A stretch of 64,000 nucleotides of DNA. It comes from Fluoribacter dumoffii NY 23 (GTDB taxonomy: Bacteria; Pseudomonadota; Gammaproteobacteria; Legionellales; Legionellaceae). The stretch covers positions 3,316,325 to 3,380,324 of the forward strand of contig NZ_CM001373.1 in NCBI RefSeq assembly GCF_000236165.1. Direction: 5' to 3'. The notes under the pieces were generated by a model, which ran no database searches, was not told the origin of the DNA, and saw only the letters and a list, made by a program, of their open reading frames with translations. Each line of letters begins with the position of its first letter. The first letter of the stretch is position 1. Shown here one piece after another: positions 43,834 through 53,230 of the stretch. Position numbers and translations under genes: made by a program.

Positions 43834-44277
43834 TTAATGCCGGGGTGCCATACCCTTTTCCGCAAGTTCTTTAAGCACTGTCTGATTTTTTTGTAAGTGC
43901 AGGTTCATCCCCGCTAATACTTCAGCCGTTTTGGTAAATTGAATATCAGCATATTCAATTATCTGAATGTAATTACCCCAGGGATCACGAAAATCTAAAA
44001 ATCGCCCGCCGATTAGTTCTGCCCCTGCCTTTTTTGCCAATTCCTTAACCTGGGAGGCATCATCCACTACAAGACCAAAATGCCGAATTTTATCTTCATG
44101 TGAGGATGAACTTTTCATCAGGGCGATAAATTGATCCCCCAAGTCAATAAATGCATGATTTTGAGTTTTGCTTCGTAAAGTAAAATTAAAAATTTTACTA
44201 TAAAATTCCAAGGCTTGTTCCACATCTCCAACTTCAAGGGCTACATGATTAATTCCAACAAGTTTCGCTTTTTCCAT
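43834..44277 (-). CDS. VOC family (glyoxalase/bleomycin-resistance fold) protein
   Basis: A 147-residue cytosolic vicinal-oxygen-chelate protein with two beta-alpha-beta-beta-beta units: INHVALEVGDVEQALEFYSKIFNFTL in the first and RHFGLVVDDASQVKELAKKAGAELIG in the second, closing with FRDPWGNYIQIIEY. Potential metal ligands are His10, the His in RHFGLVV and the Glu in IIEY, so metal binding is plausible. Family functions range from glyoxalase to antibiotic binding, and none can be chosen. GGAGGAATGAATT precedes the ATG. Confidence 0.85.
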   Translation of the reverse strand: MEKAKLVGINHVALEVGDVEQALEFYSKIFNFTLRSKTQNHAFIDLGDQFIALMKSSSSHEDKIRHFGLVVDDASQVKELAKKAGAELIGGRFLDFRDPWGNYIQIIEYADIQFTKTAEVLAGMNLHLQKNQTVLKELAEKGMAPRH

Positions 44278-44420
44278 AATTCATTCCTCCTGAACACTAT
44301 AAACCAATTATAATAGTCACTCATTACTTTTGCCTGGAAGTTGAACTCCATGCAAAAACTTACAGGAAACACTACAGAGAATGCGGGTGAGGAGCTTTAA
44401 GGTTCAGCGGTTTAGCAGGG

Positions 44421-46217
44421 TTATTTATGTAACGACTCATTGGGAGGGACCACAATAGCAAAAGGTTCGCCAGCACTGCCCTCAATGTATTTGTTTACTA
44501 GTCGGACCCTTACTAAAACCCTCCTTGTCTTGCTGTCCTCAGAACACTTTCTTTCATTCGGCTCGCGTTTGCAATTTGCAACCTGATGTACCGTATCTAT
44601 AGGGCTGTTATCGCTATCAATTACTTTTTGCAGATCCCGATCAATAAGTTCTAAAACCAGGTGGCTCAGCTTCCATTCATGCCCTTCGGAAGTATAGCCA
44701 ACACGTCTTTCATGAACCAGGGTAATCTTTTGTCCTCTTTTAAGAAGGGTTTCATATTCCCAAACTGGTTTTTCTACGGTTAGTTCACCTTCTCTAATGT
44801 TTATTCTTTGCCGAAAGGCTTCTTCCATATTGAGATAACCCCACCCATAGGTCCTGCTCCAGGCGGAGCCCATAATTTTAGAATGTCCGGAATCAGCTGT
44901 ACCATTATCAGTCCAGGTATCTGCACTATTGATAAGTAACGCTTTGATAGCCATGGGGTTTTGAATTCCTGCATCTTGTAATAACAGTACCGCAGCACCG
45001 ACATGGGGCGCCGCTGAACTGGTGCCTCCCATGAGCCGATAACCGTCCTTGTAGTTCATCGCATTGGAATAAATAAAACCGTAAACTTTAGGATCAGGAG
45101 CACAGGTCATTGTATCATGTCCCGGGGCAGTTAAATCAGGTTTGCGTCTTCCAAATGGGGTCGGACCTCGACTGCTGGTGCTCCTGATAAGGTGTTTGCT
45201 TCGGTCAGCAGTTTTTATGGCCGTGTTATTTTCGATAACCAAGGCATTCATATTCGCCACTGTAAGCGCATTATAATTATCACCAGGGACAGTTAGCGTG
45301 GAACCAAAAGTAGATTGTTGATCCGGCTCTATATACCCCTCATTCCCTGCTGATTTTACCAAGAGGATTTTCTGGGTATTCACCACGTAGTCAATGACTT
45401 TTGCAAGACCGCTCCATTCAGGGCAAGCAGGACAGTTCAAATCCAGCCGACCATTACCCATACTGTAATTAATCAAGTTAGGCTTTAATTCCGCACGGTT
45501 CAACATCCAATCCAAAGTTTCCATAGTACGCAGAATACTGACCGGATCCGCCGTTTCCTCTCCAGCCAGTCCCGAAATAATGGTGGATGCCCCATAGGCC
45601 ATTCCCTTATATTTTTCATTGTCACTGGCATAAATGCAGGCAACCCCTGTGGCATGTGGTTCTTTAACACCATTGAGATGACTTGAGTACCCCGAATTTA
45701 CATCCTGGCGGACTATTAACTTTTTATTGGATAAGGCAGGATGTAAAGGATCCACGCCCGTGTCGATTATACCAATAATGCCATTTTTTCCTGTATAACC
45801 ATGGGCCCACCAATTATTGACGTTAGGGTAAACAGAGGAAGGGGCCAGTTTTAAAGCCTGTGCATTAATATCCAGTTCTGGTACCGCTGCTGTATGTAAG
45901 GAGATTTGTGCGGCAGCATCCAAATTAGCAATTTGATAAAGCAAGCTACGATTTTTAGGAATTTGTATTGCGATGGCAGGCATGAAACCTAAATCTTGAA
46001 TGCGTACATCCTTAATTTTTTTTATTTCTTCAATAAACGACTCTTTTTCGAGAGGATCACGTAAAAAAATTAAAAGTGTTAATATTGCATTTTTCGAACT
46101 TTTTGGGTACTTGAACGTTTGCAAAATGTCCGCATCAATAATTGCCTTTGCAGCAAGAATGGGGCTTATTGCCATTAAAACCAGTACAAGACATGATCTT
46201 TTGAACGTGCTCCACAT
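44421..46217 (-). CDS. exported subtilisin-like (S8) serine protease
   Basis: A 598-residue secreted protease. Residues 1-~23 are a Sec signal peptide (CLVLVLMAISPILAAKA). Residues ~30-115 fit an I9-like propeptide. The S8 catalytic domain spans ~130-455 with all three residues visible: Asp152 in GIIDTGVDPLHP, His188 in EPHATGVAC and Ser400 in GGTSSAAPHV; the oxyanion Asn is in VKSAGNEGY. The last ~140 residues are a beta-rich extension with two Cys (NCKREPNERKC). It is probably active and exported, perhaps by type II secretion. It appears monocistronic. Confidence 0.92.
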   Translation of the reverse strand: MWSTFKRSCLVLVLMAISPILAAKAIIDADILQTFKYPKSSKNAILTLLIFLRDPLEKESFIEEIKKIKDVRIQDLGFMPAIAIQIPKNRSLLYQIANLDAAAQISLHTAAVPELDINAQALKLAPSSVYPNVNNWWAHGYTGKNGIIGIIDTGVDPLHPALSNKKLIVRQDVNSGYSSHLNGVKEPHATGVACIYASDNEKYKGMAYGASTIISGLAGEETADPVSILRTMETLDWMLNRAELKPNLINYSMGNGRLDLNCPACPEWSGLAKVIDYVVNTQKILLVKSAGNEGYIEPDQQSTFGSTLTVPGDNYNALTVANMNALVIENNTAIKTADRSKHLIRSTSSRGPTPFGRRKPDLTAPGHDTMTCAPDPKVYGFIYSNAMNYKDGYRLMGGTSSAAPHVGAAVLLLQDAGIQNPMAIKALLINSADTWTDNGTADSGHSKIMGSAWSRTYGWGYLNMEEAFRQRINIREGELTVEKPVWEYETLLKRGQKITLVHERRVGYTSEGHEWKLSHLVLELIDRDLQKVIDSDNSPIDTVHQVANCKREPNERKCSEDSKTRRVLVRVRLVNKYIEGSAGEPFAIVVPPNESLHK

Positions 46218-46473
46218 ATATGCCTCACTTGCTGGATCAAACCTAATAAATAGTTTGCCTTCCTCATTATTGGCAAATTAAATAAGCCCTCTCTGCAGAG
46301 AGATAGAATGATTTTAAAACAAGGGATAGAAAGAGGAAAGCCGTCAAAATAAAAATATTTTTAATTACAGTAATTTAGCTTGGGAAAAGCCTTAAATGCT
46401 TCTTTTAAGTTTAAATGGAATGGGGTTAAATAAAAAAAATGGTGTTTCAGGGGGCAGTGACGCAGAAAAAAAA

Positions 46474-46896
46474 CTACTGCATAAAAAATAATTTTGATAA
46501 TTCTTCACTTGCAGACAGACACCAGGAAATATTTAATGCATCGGCGTATTGCAAAGGCTTAATAATACAACCCGATACATGTAAATGACTTTTCGCAAGT
46601 TTTTCCTTGGTAGTGTATTCACCAGTAAGCAAAAAAACCTTTATATCTTCAAATTTAAAAGATTTTCTTAACTTTTTCAAAAAATCGATGCCATTCATTT
46701 TTGGCAAGTTGAGATCCAGCAAGATTACTTTGGGCTTAATTTGCGGTTTTCCATTCCGTCCATACAACATGTCCAGCGCTTGTTTCCCATCCTTGGCTAT
46801 GGCAATGTCGACTGCCTTGTCTATTTTGGCGAACTCACGTTGCATCGACTCGATATCAACGTCGTCATCTTCCACATATAAAATATCAATATTCAT
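46474..46896 (-). CDS. stand-alone response-regulator receiver protein
   Basis: A 140-residue CheY/Rcp1-like receiver domain without an output domain. The acidic pocket is EDDD (residues 9-12), the phospho-acceptor is Asp61 in VILLDLNLPKMNG, the switch Thr is in VFLLTGEY, and the Lys is in CIIKPLQ. No histidine kinase gene is nearby, so its partner is elsewhere. Rcp1-like regulators often serve phytochrome-like kinases, but no such gene is seen in this window. Monocistronic. Confidence 0.88.
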   Translation of the reverse strand: MNIDILYVEDDDVDIESMQREFAKIDKAVDIAIAKDGKQALDMLYGRNGKPQIKPKVILLDLNLPKMNGIDFLKKLRKSFKFEDIKVFLLTGEYTTKEKLAKSHLHVSGCIIKPLQYADALNISWCLSASEELSKLFFMQ

Positions 46897-47184
46897 AGCC
46901 TGTTAAAATCCTTCTATGCTTTAACATCCTGGTTGCTATAAATTCTTATCTTTATCTTTTAATTATAATATAAATTCCTGGTTCCCATTTTAATTTTTTC
47001 TCGATTAACCCTGAAAAACTGCCTATTTATTTAAAAAATTATAAAAAAGATAATTTAAGTTCTTAAAATTCAGGGAAACCTTTTAGGAAAACATCCGCTA
47101 ATAATGCATTTCCTCGCCCTGTATCCGCATCAATCCAGTCGCATAAACAGTTTCCCAGGAATTTTTAATACCAGGAAAGATGTG

Positions 47185-47745
47185 TTAGACCTGTTTCATC
47201 CCAGTTTGAGAAAGCTCGACTGTATCCGTCTTTTCATTCTCATCCCTACTTTGCATTTGGGGTGCCGATTCCCAGAACATATTTCTGCGTTTGGGTTTAG
47301 AAAGGAATTGCTCTTCATTCACCAGCAAATCAATTATCCTGTCATTTAAACCTGCTTGTGGACGGCGCAGATCAGCAAATTTGGCAGATATGTTAATTGT
47401 TTCATTGAGGGGTTTGATGTGTTTCAGGTAATAACTAAGCCGTTGCTCCAGATTAAGCGACTTGTCAGCTGATTTTAAATAGTTACTCAAGCACAAGTCT
47501 GCATCCAACTCCACAAACACCTTAACATCGAATGCAGAACGTAATTTTTCATGCAAAAATAGATTTGACCCAAAAACGATGACATCGCCTTTTGCCTCCT
47601 CCAGCACTCTCAATAAAGAGTCGATAGATTCAAAAGTAGAACCATCGATGAGCGCGGTAGTTTCTGTGTCCAAGCGCGCATAACACTGCTCACCAAGCCT
47701 CTTATAATCACTACCTATAGGTCCACAAACAGCCAATATTGTCAT
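47185..47745 (-). CDS. degenerate uridine-kinase-like protein
   Basis: A 186-residue protein whose C-terminal half resembles the uridine kinase/phosphoribulokinase fold: VFVELDADLCLSNYL followed by RLSYYLKHIKPLNETINISAKFADLRRP parallels the IFVDTDxDxRL and KPMxxxFIxPxKxxADII pattern of that family. The P-loop position reads CGPIGSDYKR, without the GxGKS/T needed for ATP binding, so it is probably not an active kinase. I prefer ATG 47745, five bases after GGTGA; an ATG at 47757 is an alternative. Role unknown; perhaps a ligand-binding relic. Confidence 0.62.
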   Translation of the reverse strand: MTILAVCGPIGSDYKRLGEQCYARLDTETTALIDGSTFESIDSLLRVLEEAKGDVIVFGSNLFLHEKLRSAFDVKVFVELDADLCLSNYLKSADKSLNLEQRLSYYLKHIKPLNETINISAKFADLRRPQAGLNDRIIDLLVNEEQFLSKPKRRNMFWESAPQMQSRDENEKTDTVELSQTGMKQV

Positions 47746-48014
47746 TGCAATCACCATGATGTTTAAAATAGCGGCAATAATACTTCTTTCCTATCAAATT
47801 TAAAACTGAAAAAAGATAAAATAAAAAACATGGAGACTCATGCACGCTTACTAATCCAAGGGCAATCACTTTTTTACCTTTTTGGGGTTGATTTTACTGT
47901 AACGATTCCTCCCTCCAATTGTTCAGTAGTATAATTTGTTTTCCTGATGTCTGAGGAATGGTCTTCAAAGCAAAATTATTTGAATGGAATGCTAATTAAT
48001 AAAAGGAATTTATT

Positions 48015-48881
48015 ATGAAAATACACTGTTTACTGGGTGCTTTATTTTTATCGCCCCTTCTCTGTTTTGCAACTGCCAACGACAATAAAGAACATCTTAT
48101 TTTTTCACCCTTGCCCAACGATAAGAATTGGATAGTCAAGCATTACAGTAATGAACAAGAAATTCCTAACCAGCAGCACATGCTTCAAAGAACCGTTGAT
48201 TTCCCGACCCAAATCGTGCGCGTTCGCGGCAATGTAGCAGGATTGGAACTCAGTTGTGAGGAAATAGGCGATGAAATTGAGCAGATCTTTACAAATAAAA
48301 TCTCACCTGACCTGTTTCTCTACAATACGTACATCAACTGTGCCTACGATCAGGATAGTCCGGAAGAATATGCTGTAAGTTTCTCAATTCAAAGTTATTT
48401 TGATCCCTTGACCGATAAGGCCGTTGACTATTTAAAATCCTATTTGCAAGAATATAATGGATACAATTTGTTCGATACCTCCACTTTGCATATTGAAAAT
48501 GCCAAAGGGATTATCGTTTCTATGACTCTTAATGCTGGATTAAAACACAATCCCGAACAAGCCTCCTTTACTCTGTACCGCCAGGATCGAAAAAATTTTT
48601 ATTTTAAAAGTAATTTCGATATGAGGAAGGAATTGATTGCGGATATTTATCATCGATTCTATTCTAACAACCCCGAAGTCATCCTGCCTTTTTTTGAAAA
48701 ATGGATTTCCCCGGCTGCAAATACTATTTATCATGCTATTTTAAAAGCATCAAATTACCTGGAATTGCAGCCAGAACGCATATTCATAATGGAGAACGAA
48801 GGAGATATTTTTGTTTCAGATTTAAGATATTATTTCGCCAATCTGTGTATGAAGAGAAACCCCAATAAGCATTGCTTGTAA
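48015..48881 (+). CDS. exported hypothetical protein (288 aa)
   Basis: An exported protein of unknown function. A Sec signal peptide occupies residues 1-~20 (MKIHCLLGALFLSPLLCFATA). The mature chain has a beta-rich first part (QIVRVRGNVAGLELSCEEIGDEIEQIF, YINCAYDQDSPEEYAVSFSIQSYF) and a helical end (SNYLELQPERIFIMENEGDIF). Four Cys in the mature chain are consistent with disulfides in the periplasm. AAAGGAATTTATT precedes the ATG. Monocistronic; family not recognised. Confidence 0.72.
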   Translation: MKIHCLLGALFLSPLLCFATANDNKEHLIFSPLPNDKNWIVKHYSNEQEIPNQQHMLQRTVDFPTQIVRVRGNVAGLELSCEEIGDEIEQIFTNKISPDLFLYNTYINCAYDQDSPEEYAVSFSIQSYFDPLTDKAVDYLKSYLQEYNGYNLFDTSTLHIENAKGIIVSMTLNAGLKHNPEQASFTLYRQDRKNFYFKSNFDMRKELIADIYHRFYSNNPEVILPFFEKWISPAANTIYHAILKASNYLELQPERIFIMENEGDIFVSDLRYYFANLCMKRNPNKHCL

Positions 48882-48888
48882 CTCATCA

Positions 48889-48938
48889 AATCGTTTGGGT
48901 CCAGAAAGAAATTTGCTTCAGGGTCCAAATGATTTTTC
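48889..48938 (+). terminator. possible terminator of the 288-aa gene
   Basis: AATCGTTTGG and CCAAATGATT pair with one G-T wobble across a 26-base loop, followed by TTTTCC. The long loop lowers confidence. Confidence 0.35.
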
Positions 48939-49080
48939 CTGCTGTCCTGACTAGAGACTAGCTAGTTTATCCCGCACCCTTTTGTAAAGGAGAATTAAGT
49001 TAAGAGCACCCAGCAATAAAAGGTCACAACATCCATTAAAATTTTCGGAAGCAGGCCCTGTTCAAGGTGTTAAAACTTTC

Positions 49081-49428
49081 TCAACTTTTCCCGATGAGTT
49101 CTTCATAGTGTTTTTCACTAAAACCCATCGCAATAGTATTCCCGTTTTGCATCAAAATCGGTCTTTTGATAAGCGATGAATTTGCAATGATGAACTCAAT
49201 TTTTTCATCCATAGTTAATGCTTCATAATGGTCCTTATAATTTCGGTAAGTCATCCCTTTTTTATTGATAGGAAGTTCTCCTGCAAAATTACTCCAGGTG
49301 ATTATTTGAGCTTTTGTTGGCGGCGCCTTTTTAAAATCAATAAATTCATATGCAATTTTCATTTTTTCCAGAAAACTACGTGCTTTTTTTACGGTATCAC
49401 AATTAGGAATTGCAAACATTGAAATCAT
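49081..49428 (-). CDS. ArsC/Spx-family protein (YffB-like)
   Basis: A 115-residue thioredoxin-fold protein of the ArsC/Spx/YffB superfamily. The N-terminal strand-loop MFAIPNCDTVKKARSFLEK carries a single Cys9 (a CxxT arrangement as in YffB), and the C-terminal half has IKRPILMQNGNTIAMGFSEKHYEEL, the family's cis-Pro segment. E. coli YffB is a thiol-related protein of uncertain substrate; arsenate reductase activity is not implied. The ATG at 49428 is chosen because AAGGGG lies six bases upstream; the frame extends upstream without a ribosome binding site. Confidence 0.85.
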   Translation of the reverse strand: MISMFAIPNCDTVKKARSFLEKMKIAYEFIDFKKAPPTKAQIITWSNFAGELPINKKGMTYRNYKDHYEALTMDEKIEFIIANSSLIKRPILMQNGNTIAMGFSEKHYEELIGKS

Positions 49429-49525
49429 TGTTATCCCCTTCTTTGCAGTTTTTAACTCATAACTGCAATGTTTAGCATGTCGCGTCAATTCTGGCAAAGA
49501 ATTTAGGCATGTTTTTAGTCGCGAA

Positions 49526-49546
49526 CCCATGTTTCACGAGCATGGG
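49526..49546 (-). repeat. intergenic hairpin
   Basis: CCCATG and CATGGG form a perfect 6-bp stem with a 9-base loop, extendable to 8 bp with one wobble. It lies 20 bp past the stop of the HAD-like gene and has no T-tract. Confidence 0.35.
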
Positions 49547-49565
49547 CTGCAATTGTTGAACGTTT

Positions 49566-51461
49566 TCATGGACTCAAATTCTGCGGGATTTCCGGCTCTG
49601 CAGCAAGACCCAGTTTTTCTGCTCTGATTTCTTCAAGGGCTTCTTTGAAATCATGAGTTTTTTTCGATATATCGGTTTGGGTGTTTTCTGCACCTTTTGC
49701 AGCGCCAATGCTCGCAGCTGTGAGTGCCCCTGCTACAGCAAGACCGATAATAAGCCCTATGCCAGTAGGTGCAAGAGCAAAAGCAACGAATGCAGCCGCT
49801 ACAGCGAATATCCCGCATGCTACAGACACGCCTTGAAATATTTTTGATTTATTCCCCGCAAGTTTATCGGAAAGTTCCCCAAGTTCACAAATAGACTTGA
49901 ATTGAAGATCAGGGTCTTTGGTTTCTATAGCGCGATGCGCGTGTTGCGTTAATTGGTCTAAATCTTGGCATTCTTCCAGAGTTAAGTCTGGTGATTTCAA
50001 TGACTCCGAAATTGTATCACAGAGAGCATTCCGTGCATTTCTCAAATCCTCGCTTAGTATCCCTGTGCTAGAAAGTTGAGCATTAGCAGCTTTAATTTTT
50101 GCTTTATAGAGTTCTAATAAAGCAAAATTCAATTTCTCCTTCTCGTCGGGGGGGAAATCACTGTTTAGTCTTTGAAGTTTGTTGTTTATAATTTTATCTA
50201 TTAGCTGGTCATTTTTCTCTTTAGAGGCGGAATTTGAATATAATTGAGCTATAAAATCAGTTAACTTAAAATCATCTGCAACTGTAATCGATTTCCACTG
50301 TTGTGCTTCCTCGGTCATTGAAGCTTCACGCATGGCTTTATAGACAGGTTTCCAATCAGCTATTTCTCTTGGAATGTTTCCTTGTCCCTTTATAGAATCG
50401 ACAGGAGTTGGCTCTCCATAATTATAAACTTCTTTAGAAGTTTTTCTTTTTAACGGAATAGGTAAAAAATGCTGGGTTTTCAAAAAATCAAAAACTTCGG
50501 GATTTTTTGAGGTGGATGGATATTGTTTTCCGCCGTCTTCTGCAGGAAATAAAGTGCTAAATTCAGCGACATTTTTTCCTGGTATCTTTCCGTCAAAATC
50601 AGCAAATCCCCATTCCCCACTTTGGGTACGCCTGTACATTGAAAATTTTTCAGGTTCGCCAGGAATTTTAAAAAATATGGGCAAATTATTTGTTCGAGCT
50701 TCATCCAATAATTTCAGCGTTGCATCATTTTCAAGATTCGTTGTGGTATGCACTATAAAACACGCAAGTTCTTCCTGAGCCACCTCTTGCGTTAAATGCG
50801 GTCCTGAATAACCTTTTAAATTTAATGTTACATTTTTAGGGATCAGTTCCGGATATTCTTTAAAAAATTTTTGCACCCTTTCCATGATGTCCTTGCGATC
50901 ATCATAAAAATTAAATTCGATCTCATCATCTGGATTTTCCATGGCGGCCAGATGCATTTGAGCAAAGACCAGGGAAACTTTACTTTCATCATCTATTTGG
51001 TCTTTGATACCATCTTTTTCAAATTTATTTATTGTTGCATCGTTCTTATAACTTCCATTCTCTTCTAGGTATTCCATCTCTTTAAATTTTTGAAACATTT
51101 GTCCTATTACCACGGGATCAGTTTCCAAATCAGAGAGAACGAAAGGATTAAAGGTTGTTGTTTCGCCTAACTGTTCTGCAAATGCTTCCATTCTTGGATA
51201 GACGGAACCGCTAGGATATTCAGTCCCTGTTCCATTGCTCAGATCTACATGGGGGGTTTGACGGTTAGAGCCAATAAACAGAACAGTTTTATCAGGGCTT
51301 TTAAATGAACTTAAAATTTCATTATTTGCGGTTAAAAAAGCATCATTTACTTCTTTTTTTGATTTTAACCTGGTCCAATTTTTCCCTAGAAGATGTCTTG
51401 AGGTTTCATTACTAAAGCATCCGTCAAAATCAAAAGAATGGTATACTACTTTGCCCATCAT
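49566..51461 (-). CDS. HAD-like N-terminal domain protein with C-terminal hydrophobic hairpin, candidate effector
   Basis: A 631-residue protein. The N-terminus carries a HAD-superfamily-like motif I, HSFDFDGCFSN (Asp11 and Asp13), followed by LFIGSNRQ as a possible motif II and FNFYDDRKD as a motif IV-like acidic pair, so a phosphatase/phosphotransferase-type domain of ~230 residues is plausible. Residues ~550-600 are a long hydrophobic hairpin (ACGIFAVAAAFVAFALAP, IGLIIGLAVAGALTAASIGAA) able to insert into a membrane, and a charged tail follows. No Sec signal. This layout resembles membrane-targeted Dot/Icm effectors. ATG 51461 is chosen; ATG 51458 is possible. Confidence 0.72.
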   Translation of the reverse strand: MMGKVVYHSFDFDGCFSNETSRHLLGKNWTRLKSKKEVNDAFLTANNEILSSFKSPDKTVLFIGSNRQTPHVDLSNGTGTEYPSGSVYPRMEAFAEQLGETTTFNPFVLSDLETDPVVIGQMFQKFKEMEYLEENGSYKNDATINKFEKDGIKDQIDDESKVSLVFAQMHLAAMENPDDEIEFNFYDDRKDIMERVQKFFKEYPELIPKNVTLNLKGYSGPHLTQEVAQEELACFIVHTTTNLENDATLKLLDEARTNNLPIFFKIPGEPEKFSMYRRTQSGEWGFADFDGKIPGKNVAEFSTLFPAEDGGKQYPSTSKNPEVFDFLKTQHFLPIPLKRKTSKEVYNYGEPTPVDSIKGQGNIPREIADWKPVYKAMREASMTEEAQQWKSITVADDFKLTDFIAQLYSNSASKEKNDQLIDKIINNKLQRLNSDFPPDEKEKLNFALLELYKAKIKAANAQLSSTGILSEDLRNARNALCDTISESLKSPDLTLEECQDLDQLTQHAHRAIETKDPDLQFKSICELGELSDKLAGNKSKIFQGVSVACGIFAVAAAFVAFALAPTGIGLIIGLAVAGALTAASIGAAKGAENTQTDISKKTHDFKEALEEIRAEKLGLAAEPEIPQNLSP

Positions 51462-51688
51462 AAACCCCAAACAAAGGGAACTTATATTTCAGAGTTCTTT
51501 ATTGTGTATGCTCTTGATTATAGCATTTTAAGGTTGTAAGAAAAATATTCAGAATGAAAAATTGCTGCTTAGATAGCTTAATTAACGTTTTGTAACCTGA
51601 TTGCGGACATATAACAAAATAACTACTCTACTTTATATCCATTAAGCTAACTTACCATCCGTGCCTAGCGCATGTGCAAGGATGAAGT

Positions 51689-52015
51689 TTGATGCCCTTC
51701 CTCTTTATTTTATTCGTCTGGATTATTAGCGTTCCTACCCTCTTCGCCGCTGAGCTTCCGCTTCATTTATTAAAAGTCACTGAAGGGTTTAAAATTTCCA
51801 TTTTTGCTACATCAGTTCCCAATGCTCGCGAAATGGCGCTCGGAGATAAGGGGACTGTTTTCGTAGGCTCATTAGGCGCAGGCAAAGTGGCCTGGGGAGG
51901 ACTTGCCCCCGGATAAAATAAATCATGCCCCCAACAAAGGGATGGATTTTGGCGCTTTTAATATCAGATGATCTGGGGGGTAATTTATCAAGTGGAATGG
52001 ACTAAGCGGAACTAA
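51689..52015 (+). pseudogene. remnant of a PQQ-dependent sugar dehydrogenase (sorbosone dehydrogenase-like)
   Basis: Only the two ends of the gene remain. The frame from 51689 encodes a signal peptide and the usual start of the mature enzyme (LPLHLLKVTEGFKISIFA, VPNAREMALGDKGTVFVGS) and stops after 75 codons. Immediately downstream, other frames encode ILALLISDDLGG and then VIYQVEWTKRN before a stop at 52013-52015, which matches the family's C-terminal LLISDDxGGxIYRV pattern. The whole propeller between is missing, so a large internal deletion plus a frameshift inactivated it. Confidence 0.72.
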
Positions 52016-52024
52016 TTGAACAGG

Positions 52025-53230
52025 TCACCGCTCTTTAATCCATACCCCCTCATGGATTAAGGAGCTGGGATAAAGGATTACTTCATCGCCTGTCTGCAAA
52101 CCCTTTTCGATTACTGCCTGATCGGGGTTATGATATTTTATATTTACCTTCTGCTTATGAGCCCTGTGCCTCTTTACCAAAAAAACAGCCCAATCATCCC
52201 CATCCCTGAATAACGCACTCATAGGAACCATAAGCGAATGGGCGGATTCAAAAAGAATAATTTCTACATCTACCCTGTACCCATCACCTAGATTTTTCCA
52301 TAATTCATGAGGTGTGGTAATGTCTATGATGACATTAACCCTTTGCTCTTCCACTCCAAGCGCCGATATTTTGGTATATCCGCTTGGCTCCACAACGCGT
52401 ACTCGCCCCTGCAAAGAGTAGGGGCCACCCCATCGTTTTATGATAACTCGTGCATGCGGAGGTATTTTTGCTGCATCATCACTTAATATGTCGGCTACGA
52501 TTTCAAGCCCAACCACATCAGCAATATCCATAATCTTGGTGCCAGGCTCAACCGTAGTTTCGCTTTTTTCAATCACCCGTAAAATGGAACCACTCACCGG
52601 CGAATGGATTTCGACTTTGTCGTGCTTATCCGTTTGCGGATTAAGAGTTCCCGAAAGTGATGCTTTGACTTTTAAAATATAATGTTCTGCCGCATGTAAT
52701 TTACGCAAGGAAGCATTATATTCTTTCTGTCTTAATTGATATTCCAAACGGGTATGCTCTAACTCAGTTGCTGAAACAAAACCTTTTTTTGCCAGGGGTT
52801 CTTTTCTGTCTAAATCAGACTTGGCCGTCTGAAGTGCTGCTTCAGCACGAATTGATTCAGCTTTCGCCTGCTCGTATAAAGCTTCAGCGGTACCTAATTC
52901 TTGCTCTAATTCCTGCCTTGTGCGGATATCCAGCAAGACAGGAGTTTTAGGCTTAATGGTAGCAATCACTTCATCTTTTTTTACTTTATCGCCTTCGGTC
53001 AAATCAATACGTAGCAGCTCTCCTGAAACCGGGGAAACAATAGTATATGTATCAATAGCCCGTGTTTTTGCATCATCTTCGATATATTGAATAAAAGGAC
53101 CATAGCCAGCCTTAGCAGTTTCAACCGGGACGCCTTTATGGGAAAAAATCCAGAGAACCACACCCAAAACTAAAAACAGGGCAAGCAGATATATCCATAG
53201 TTTTTTCAAATTCAGATTCATCATTTTCAT
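52025..53230 (-). CDS. HlyD-family periplasmic adaptor of an ABC exporter
   Basis: A 401-residue membrane fusion protein. A single N-terminal membrane anchor (LWIYLLALFLVLGVVLWIF) is followed by a biotinyl-lipoyl-like half-motif (SPVSGELLRIDLTEGDKVKKDEVIATIKP), an alpha-hairpin coiled coil (~95-175) and the second lipoyl half (EIHSPVSGSILRVIEKSETTVEPGTKIMDIADV). The start overlaps the permease stop by one base (TGATG), so the genes are coupled. With the two preceding genes it forms an ATPase-permease-adaptor exporter similar in layout to DevA-DevC-DevB; no outer-membrane channel gene is present here. Confidence 0.9.
   Translation of the reverse strand: MKMMNLNLKKLWIYLLALFLVLGVVLWIFSHKGVPVETAKAGYGPFIQYIEDDAKTRAIDTYTIVSPVSGELLRIDLTEGDKVKKDEVIATIKPKTPVLLDIRTRQELEQELGTAEALYEQAKAESIRAEAALQTAKSDLDRKEPLAKKGFVSATELEHTRLEYQLRQKEYNASLRKLHAAEHYILKVKASLSGTLNPQTDKHDKVEIHSPVSGSILRVIEKSETTVEPGTKIMDIADVVGLEIVADILSDDAAKIPPHARVIIKRWGGPYSLQGRVRVVEPSGYTKISALGVEEQRVNVIIDITTPHELWKNLGDGYRVDVEIILFESAHSLMVPMSALFRDGDDWAVFLVKRHRAHKQKVNIKYHNPDQAVIEKGLQTGDEVILYPSSLIHEGVWIKER

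Noticed and set aside
46607..46906. 99-codon plus-strand frame opposite the receiver gene
   Set aside because: Antisense shadow; the minus-strand frame has all receiver-domain residues.
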